Positions 58,806 to 64,000 of a DNA stretch of 64,000 bases are shown here, in pieces. The position numbers and the translations under genes were made by a program. Position 1 is the first letter of the stretch; each line of letters opens with the position of its first letter. The DNA is taken from NCBI GenBank assembly GCA_021773115.1, contig JAJFKS010000017.1, forward strand, positions 339,838 to 403,837, in the 5' to 3' direction. The notes beneath the pieces were generated by a model, which searched no databases, was not told the origin of the DNA, and saw nothing but the letters and a program-made list of their open reading frames with translations. Origin of the DNA: Woeseiaceae bacterium (lineage in GTDB: Bacteria; Pseudomonadota; Gammaproteobacteria; Steroidobacterales; Woeseiaceae).

Positions 58806-60326
58806 ATGGAATTTTTGCAACATCTATTAAGTATTCTGATCTGGCTGCCGATTGTCGGTGGCGCATTGCTTATTGCGATTGGTGATGACAACGATGTTGC
58901 TTCCCGGCGCGCGGGTTTGATGCGTACTGCGGCGCTGGCGGTGTCGGTGGCGACTTTCCTGGTTAGCGTCGTGCTCTATGTCGGCTTCGACAACGCCGCC
59001 ACAGGGATGCAGTTTGTTGAAAAAAACGCCTGGATTAGCTCACTGAATGTTTTCTACTATTTGGGCGTTGACGGCATTTCGGCGCCGCTGATTTTGCTGA
59101 CAACCTTCATTACGCCATTGGTTGTTATCACCAGCTGGAACACGATCAAGAATCGTCCTGCACAATATTTCGCTGCATTTTTGATTCTCGAAGGTCTGAT
59201 GATCGGTGTTTTCGCGGCACTGGATGCATTGCTCTTTTATGTCTTCTGGGAGGCGATGCTGATTCCGATGTTCCTGATCATCGGTGTGTGGGGTGGTAAA
59301 CGTCGCATTTACGCAACCTTGAAGTTTTTCCTGTACACGTTTCTCGGCTCGGTCCTGTTGCTGGTCGCATTTATCTATCTTTATGCACAGACAGGCAGCT
59401 TCGATCTGTTCGGTTTCATGGACGCGCCACTGACACTGGCCGCACAAAAATGGATATTCATCGCATTCCTGCTGGCGTTCGCGGTCAAGGTACCCATGTG
59501 GCCCGTGCACACCTGGCTGCCGGATGCCCACGTTGAAGCACCGACCGGTGGCTCGGTGATCCTTGCCGCGATTATGCTGAAAATGGGTGGCTATGGATTC
59601 GTTCGATTGTCGCTGCCGATCGTTCCGGACGGTAGTGAATATTTCGCCGGGATGATGATTGCATTGTCTTTGATTGCTGTCGTCTACATCAGCTTTGTCG
59701 CACTCATGCAAAAAGACATGAAAAAACTCATCGCGTACTCCTCAATTGCGCACATGGGTTTTGTCACCCTGGGGCTGTTTATCCTGTGGTCATTTGATGG
59801 CACAAGCGGAGCAGTGCTTGGCATCACCGGCGGCATGGTGCAGATGGTTTCGCACGGCCTGATTTCCGGTGCAATGTTTCTCTGCGTGGGCGTTCTTTAT
59901 GATCGCGTTCACAGCCGCGAAATTGCCGCCTACGGTGGTGTTGCCAACACGATGCCAATATTCGCTGCATTTATGGTCCTGTTTTCGATGGCTAACTCCG
60001 GATTGCCCGGCACGTCAGGCTTCGTTGGCGAATTCATGGTGATCGTTGCAAGCTTCAAGGCGAACTTCTGGTATGCCTTCTTTGTGGCGACTATCTTGAT
60101 CCTGGGTGCCGCGTATACATTGTGGATGGTCAAGCGTGTGCTTTACGGTGAGGTTGCGAACGACAAGGTTGCGGCGATGAAAGACCTCAACAGTCGCGAA
60201 TTCATGGTTCTCGCAATTCTTGCGATCAGCGTTCTCATTCTTGGGCTGTGGCCTGCACCGCTCATCGATTTGATGAGTGTCACGATCGAACAATTAGTCG
60301 AACAAGTCGGGCGGACCAAGTTGTGA
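58806..60326 (+). CDS. nuoM: NADH-quinone oxidoreductase subunit M
   Basis: A 506-residue antiporter-like subunit with FYVFWEAMLIPMFLIIG, AFAVKVPMWPVHTWLPDAH and IAYSSIAHMGFVTLG, carrying the conserved Glu and Lys of the channel. Fourteen or so helices are visible. Confidence 0.98.
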   Translation: MEFLQHLLSILIWLPIVGGALLIAIGDDNDVASRRAGLMRTAALAVSVATFLVSVVLYVGFDNAATGMQFVEKNAWISSLNVFYYLGVDGISAPLILLTTFITPLVVITSWNTIKNRPAQYFAAFLILEGLMIGVFAALDALLFYVFWEAMLIPMFLIIGVWGGKRRIYATLKFFLYTFLGSVLLLVAFIYLYAQTGSFDLFGFMDAPLTLAAQKWIFIAFLLAFAVKVPMWPVHTWLPDAHVEAPTGGSVILAAIMLKMGGYGFVRLSLPIVPDGSEYFAGMMIALSLIAVVYISFVALMQKDMKKLIAYSSIAHMGFVTLGLFILWSFDGTSGAVLGITGGMVQMVSHGLISGAMFLCVGVLYDRVHSREIAAYGGVANTMPIFAAFMVLFSMANSGLPGTSGFVGEFMVIVASFKANFWYAFFVATILILGAAYTLWMVKRVLYGEVANDKVAAMKDLNSREFMVLAILAISVLILGLWPAPLIDLMSVTIEQLVEQVGRTKL

Positions 60327-60337
60327 CGAGTCACATT

Positions 60338-61771
60338 ATGAACTGGATGGATTATCTTGTGGCTGCGCCCGAAATCGTGATGCTTGGCCTGATCTGCGCC
60401 GTGTTGATTGCGGACCTGTTTATCCAGGATGAGCATCGCGTACGTACGTATTGGCTCAGCATGCTTGCATTGCTCGTCTTGCTGCTTGTCCTGGTCTGGA
60501 CCGGGCAATCCGGTAGCCGTGTGATATTCAGCGGCAGTTACATCAGCGACCCGCTATCGCAAATACTGAAAATATCGGCCGTCATCTTTGTCGCTATCTC
60601 GTTCCAGTATTCGCGTGATTATCTGCGGGCCAATGAAATCCATCGTGGTGAGTTCTACGTGCTCGGCTTGATCGGCTTGCTCGGCATGATGATCATGATG
60701 TCGGCCAACAGCTTGCTGACCGTGTATCTGGGCCTTGAGACGCTGGCGTTGTCGTTGTATGCACTGGTTGCAATTGATCGAAACAATGTCAATTCCACCG
60801 AAGCTGCGATGAAATATTTTATACTTGGCGCAATTGCGTCGGGTTGCTTGTTGTACGGTATTTCCTGGATCTACGGTGTCACGGGCAGTTTGCAATTCAC
60901 CGAAATCGCGGCTGTGCTTAGTGCAGATCCATCTTTGAACAGCCTGCCGTTGTGGTTTGGTCTGGCGTTCCTGATTGTTGGTATTGGCTTCAAGTTTGGT
61001 GCAGTACCGTTCCACATGTGGCTGCCGGACGTCTACCAGGGTGCTCGTACGCCGGTCACTCTGTATCTGTCGACAGCACCGAAACTCGCTGCACTGGCCA
61101 TGTTCCTGCGCATTCTTGTCGATGGGCTCGACGGACTTCATGACACCTGGGCGGCAATGATCATGGTGATCGGTGTGCTGTCGCTGCTGGTCGGCAATTT
61201 TGTCGCAATCGCGCAGTCGAACATCAAACGCATGCTTGGCTATTCAACCATTGCGCACGTGGGCTTTATCTTGCTGGCGCTGTTCTGTGGCTCGGAGGAG
61301 GGCAATGCGGCGGCGCTGTTCTACACACTGACCTATATCGTCGCCGCGGCAGGCTCGTTCGGCATCGTTATTCTGCTGAGTCGACGCGGCTACGATGCCG
61401 AGAATCTGGCCGATTTCAAAGGGCTCAATGCGCGCAGCCCCTGGTTCGCCATGATGATGATGTTCCTGATGTTCAGCCTGGCGGGCGTACCGCCGTTTAT
61501 CGGTTTTTTCGGCAAGCTGGCCGTGATCAGCCCGGTGATCGACGCCGGCTATGTCGAACTGGCCGTCCTGATGGTTCTCGCGTCCGTTGTCGGCGCGTAC
61601 TACTACCTGCGGGTGATCTGGTACATGTATTTCGAAGAGGCCGAGGACAAGGCTGTACTGCAGGCTAGTACCGATACGCGCGTCATCCTGAGCCTCAATT
61701 CCCTGGCCGTACTGGCGCTGGGAATTGTACCGGGCTCACTGCTGGCGCTTTGTGTCCGAATTCTTGGCTAA
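60338..61771 (+). CDS. nuoN: NADH-quinone oxidoreductase subunit N
   Basis: The ATG at 60338 (12 bases after nuoM) gives 477 residues; an earlier in-frame start at 60248 lies inside nuoM. Motifs include YLGLETLALSLYALVA, GFKFGAVPFHMWLPDVYQG and LGYSTIAHVGFILLA. It completes the three antiporter-like subunits. Last gene of the nuo operon. Confidence 0.98.
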   Translation: MNWMDYLVAAPEIVMLGLICAVLIADLFIQDEHRVRTYWLSMLALLVLLLVLVWTGQSGSRVIFSGSYISDPLSQILKISAVIFVAISFQYSRDYLRANEIHRGEFYVLGLIGLLGMMIMMSANSLLTVYLGLETLALSLYALVAIDRNNVNSTEAAMKYFILGAIASGCLLYGISWIYGVTGSLQFTEIAAVLSADPSLNSLPLWFGLAFLIVGIGFKFGAVPFHMWLPDVYQGARTPVTLYLSTAPKLAALAMFLRILVDGLDGLHDTWAAMIMVIGVLSLLVGNFVAIAQSNIKRMLGYSTIAHVGFILLALFCGSEEGNAAALFYTLTYIVAAAGSFGIVILLSRRGYDAENLADFKGLNARSPWFAMMMMFLMFSLAGVPPFIGFFGKLAVISPVIDAGYVELAVLMVLASVVGAYYYLRVIWYMYFEEAEDKAVLQASTDTRVILSLNSLAVLALGIVPGSLLALCVRILG

Positions 61772-61817
61772 GGCCCTTGTAATGCTGCGGCAGCCTAAGT
61801 ACTATGCCGTTCGCCGT

Positions 61818-61894
61818 TGCGGGGTGGAGCAGTCTGGCAGCTCGTCGGGCTCATAACCCGAAGGTCGCAGGTTCAAATCCTGCCCCCGCTACCA
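61818..61894 (+). tRNA. initiator tRNA-Met (fMet, anticodon CAT)
   Basis: A 77-nt tRNA with encoded CCA. The anticodon stem carries the three G-C pairs of initiators (CGGGCTCATAACCCG), the body GGGGTGGAGCAG and the loop GTTCAAATC match bacterial fMet tRNA, and the first acceptor pair is not Watson-Crick (T1 with T72; E. coli has C1 and A72). Its 3' half is overlapped on the opposite strand by the end of a serine recombinase gene, so the 3' end is an integration site, and T72 may have come with the element. Confidence 0.93.
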
Positions 61895-63542
61895 ACGCTA
61901 TCTTGTTCGGCCCGGGTGCGCTTAAATCAAGCGTTTTTCCGGGCCGGGCTTGTTTTTGGCTGGCGATTTGCAGGATGCCGGCAAGATCGCCGTGTAGGTC
62001 GATGCGCAAATCTTCTCGTCCCGGTTCCGGCGTGAGCACGATTTTTCCGATGAGCCCGCGCAAGTGTTCCGACGCTTCGGCGCGCGCATCCTTGCGGTCC
62101 AGCGCCTGTCTCAGATTCTCAACTTCCTTTCGGTAGCGGTTCGCCATTGTCGGATGCACTAGCGGTTTGGACGGGGGCTTGTCCTGATTCAGAGATTCTT
62201 CGGCTTCCAGCTCTTCAAGTCGATCTGCGACGTACTTGGCCTCTTTCTTCACAAGCCTGGGGTCGATGCCGTTACAGATTGATTCTATAAGGTGCTCACG
62301 CCGCTTCTCGAGCCGACGCTGTTCAGCCTCTTTCGATCGCTGCGCGTTGTATTGGGTCGCTCTTAGCTCGTTCAGGTGCTGCGCGTACTCCTGGCAAAAG
62401 GTTTCGACAAGATCATCGCGCATGAGATGGGTCTGCAGGGCCCTAAGGACTGCATCTTCCAGATAAACCCTTGCAATCGTTTTCCGATTGGCACAAACGC
62501 TGTCTCCCTTGTTCCTTGAGGCTGAGCACCCATAGTGGGTGGTGTTTATCTTGGAGTATCCGCCGTCGCATTCTCCGCACTTGATGAGGCCGGAGAGCAG
62601 GTAGCGCGGTCGATTTCTTCGCCACAGGCCGGGCTTCCTTTCATCGAGATCCTTCTGCCGGGCCTTGGCCTTGTCCCACAGATCCTGTGGGACGATGCGC
62701 AGCTCAGGAACCTCCTGTGCAATCCATTCGCTTTCATCGTTGAGACGGGTGACGCGCCTGCCCGTATCCGGGTCCTTGATGAAGCGCTGGCGGTTCCAGA
62801 CCAGCCTTCCGATGTACAGTTCGTTGTTCAGAATGCCCGTGCCGCGTCGCCGGTTGCCATTGATTGTGGATTGCGACCAGGTCTTTCCCGAGGGCGACGG
62901 GACGCGCTCCGAATTCAGTTGTGAGGCAATGGCTCTCGGGGACTTGTTGCGTGCGTAGTCGTTGAAAATACGTCGCACTATCGCCGCCTGGTCCTGGTTA
63001 ATGGACCGGTCCCCTCGCAAGGGATTTCCCTCCTCATCAAAGCATTTCACAACGTCGTAGCCATAGGCGATTCCACCACCGGATTTCCCGCGCTCGATGC
63101 GGCCGCGAAGTCCCCGGCGCGTTTTGTCGGCTAGGTCCTTTAGGAACAGTGCGTTCATCGTGCCCTTGAGGCCGATGTGCAGGGAGGATATCGGGCCCTC
63201 CGAGAGCGTGACGATCTCCACGCCCGCGAACTCCATGCGTTTGTAAACGCCGGCGATGTCCTCCTGGTCGCGGGAGATTCGGTCCAAGGCTTCTGCGAGC
63301 ACGATGTCGAACTGGCCTTCCAGCGCATCGCCAATCAATTCCTGGATGCCCGGTCGCATCAACGAGGCACCGGAAAGACCGGCGTCGGTGTAGCAGTCGA
63401 CGAGCTCCCAGGCCTTGGAATTCGCCAGCTCGCTACAGAGGCGTACCTGGTCTTCGATGGAGGAGTCGCTCTGCAGATCGCTTGAGTAGCGGGCGTAAAT
63501 GGCTACGCGTCTGCCGTTCGCTTTGCTCATGAGTATCGTCAC
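61851..63542 (-). CDS. large serine recombinase (resolvase/recombinase domains)
   Basis: A 563-residue recombinase: resolvase domain with the catalytic Ser in IYARYSSDLQ (Ser20) and the conserved DRISRDQED, the recombinase domain (GIAYGYDVVKCF), a zinc ribbon (IKCGECDGGY with later GCSASRN and CANRK) and a coiled coil. It ends VAGAGFEPATFGL, of which the last codons are antisense to tRNA-fMet. It is probably the element's integrase. The GTG start overlaps the preceding stop as GTGA; an ATG four codons in is an alternative. Confidence 0.93.
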   Translation of the reverse strand: MTILMSKANGRRVAIYARYSSDLQSDSSIEDQVRLCSELANSKAWELVDCYTDAGLSGASLMRPGIQELIGDALEGQFDIVLAEALDRISRDQEDIAGVYKRMEFAGVEIVTLSEGPISSLHIGLKGTMNALFLKDLADKTRRGLRGRIERGKSGGGIAYGYDVVKCFDEEGNPLRGDRSINQDQAAIVRRIFNDYARNKSPRAIASQLNSERVPSPSGKTWSQSTINGNRRRGTGILNNELYIGRLVWNRQRFIKDPDTGRRVTRLNDESEWIAQEVPELRIVPQDLWDKAKARQKDLDERKPGLWRRNRPRYLLSGLIKCGECDGGYSKINTTHYGCSASRNKGDSVCANRKTIARVYLEDAVLRALQTHLMRDDLVETFCQEYAQHLNELRATQYNAQRSKEAEQRRLEKRREHLIESICNGIDPRLVKKEAKYVADRLEELEAEESLNQDKPPSKPLVHPTMANRYRKEVENLRQALDRKDARAEASEHLRGLIGKIVLTPEPGREDLRIDLHGDLAGILQIASQKQARPGKTLDLSAPGPNKIALVAGAGFEPATFGL

Positions 63543-63730
63543 CGTTCATGCGGTTCATCGCGGAAGTCCTTTTCCGCCGCGAGCCGGGCAAGTAGCTTGA
63601 CAAGCGCTACAATACGTTGATCGGGCTTGTCGCTTTTGTTCGTACGCTGGCCATTATGACCCAGCTGTCCCGCGGGCTCCAGCCGTGGACCGCACTTGGT
63701 GCTTTGGGAGGGTCTACGAGTAACGCTCAT
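63539..63730 (-). CDS. small protein between integrase and serine recombinase
   Basis: A 63-residue basic protein whose ATG overlaps the integrase stop (ATGA) and whose stop overlaps the recombinase start (GTGA). The C-terminal part is helical (RIVALVKLLARLAAEKDFRDE). Double overlap argues that it is a real gene made in step with the two recombinases. I do not recognise the family; an accessory or directionality factor is only a guess. Confidence 0.65.
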   Translation of the reverse strand: MSVTRRPSQSTKCGPRLEPAGQLGHNGQRTNKSDKPDQRIVALVKLLARLAAEKDFRDEPHER

Positions 63731-64000
63731 CGACCCAGATACACCTTGGATATCTCCTCGCGGCTGTGGCCCAGCTCTCGAGAGATCGCCTCGCGCGCTC
63801 CCTTATCAAGCGCGCGTTGATTTGAACTAAGGGATTTCGTCGCTGGGCCACCGGCAAGTGGTGACTTCCAGCCCGTCAGTTCCTCGTAACGCCGCTGGGC
63901 ATAGGCGTGCCGAAGGCCGTGAGGGTTCTTGATACCGGCATCGCGGACCTGCCGATCGTAGCGATTGCGCTGTTCCACGAAGTTGCGTTCGGGCGGGATC
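63727..64000 (-). CDS. tyrosine recombinase/integrase, C-terminal part
   Basis: The frame enters from the right edge and shows 91 C-terminal residues: NPHGLRHAYAQRRYEELTG (the HxLRH box with catalytic His and Arg), then a linker insertion, then REAISRELGHSREEISKVYLG with the second conserved His and the nucleophile Tyr. This is the catalytic end of a phage-type integrase; the spacing resembles the Integrase_1 group common on genomic islands. The N-terminus lies outside the window. Confidence 0.85.
   Translation of the reverse strand, partial: IPPERNFVEQRNRYDRQVRDAGIKNPHGLRHAYAQRRYEELTGWKSPLAGGPATKSLSSNQRALDKGAREAISRELGHSREEISKVYLGR

Larger units (their letters stand above)
61851..64000. mobile_element. 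left end of an integrative element at tRNA-fMet (continues beyond the window)
   Basis: From the 3' half of tRNA-fMet onward, all three genes visible are recombination-related, read on the minus strand and overlapping one another. In related genomes rimP-nusA-infB commonly follows nuo and this tRNA, so they have probably been pushed outside the window. The far end and any second tRNA 3' repeat are not in view. Confidence 0.75.

Overview
The window looks like a chromosome segment of a gammaproteobacterium of moderate GC. It has BipA next to an SrkA-type kinase, the smpB/ssrA-ratA-rnfH-bamE-fur-recN-nadK-hrcA-grpE-dnaK-dnaJ-dapB-carAB-greA-yhbY-rlmE-ftsH-folP-glmM-tpiA-secG order, separate nuoC and nuoD, and a Pseudomonas-like Fur without the CxxC zinc site. 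I cannot name the genus. A marine or sediment lineage near Chromatiales, Xanthomonadales or Woeseiales is a guess from gene order only.

Layout. 1-4615 (minus): an operon-like set reading leftwards, with a metalloprotease-like lipoprotein, a Cdc48/Ycf46-like AAA+ ATPase, a coiled-coil FHA protein and the start of a membrane protein. 4673-15447: envelope lipoproteins, an NlpC/P60 hydrolase, a glutamine amidotransferase, bipA-srkA, a saccharopine-dehydrogenase-like reductase, an exported unknown protein, a DUF442-type phosphatase-like protein and a sulfotransferase. 15448-23343: an accessory island downstream of ssrA. 23344-31003: ssrA, smpB, an NSS transporter, ratA-rnfH, bamE/fur, recN-nadK and hrcA. 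31155-47261: chaperones, then lysine, carbamoyl-phosphate, rRNA-processing, protease, folate and cell-wall genes, ending in tpiA-secG. 47276-61771: tRNA-Leu(GAG) and the complete 14-gene nuo operon (complex I). 61818-64000: initiator tRNA-Met whose 3' end is occupied by the edge of a second mobile element with a serine recombinase, a 63-aa protein and a tyrosine integrase, read as one overlapping operon.

Most notable region. Three 23-bp copies of the ssrA 3' end lie at 15544, 18397 and 23342, so the island is two tandem units (A and B) inserted at the tmRNA gene. Each distal copy is followed by a related leader of about 225 bp ending in TATAGTTAG, and each leader is followed by genes that look like integron cassettes. 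In unit B the cassette logic can be tested directly. The first 10 bases at the leader junction (GTTAGGCGGC) are the exact complement of the left end of the first attC-like site (GCCGCCTAAC). The next cassette begins GTTAGAAC and ends with a site starting GTTCTAAC. That second cassette encodes a TIR-domain protein, a candidate defence gene. No integron integrase and no ssrA-specific integrase is visible, so the arrangement looks like integron cassettes (integrase-less) carried in ssrA-targeted satellite-like units, later hit by an IS21-family element and by many GGGGTCAGACCCC palindromes.

All function calls rest on motifs read by eye and on known family architecture. No database search was run.
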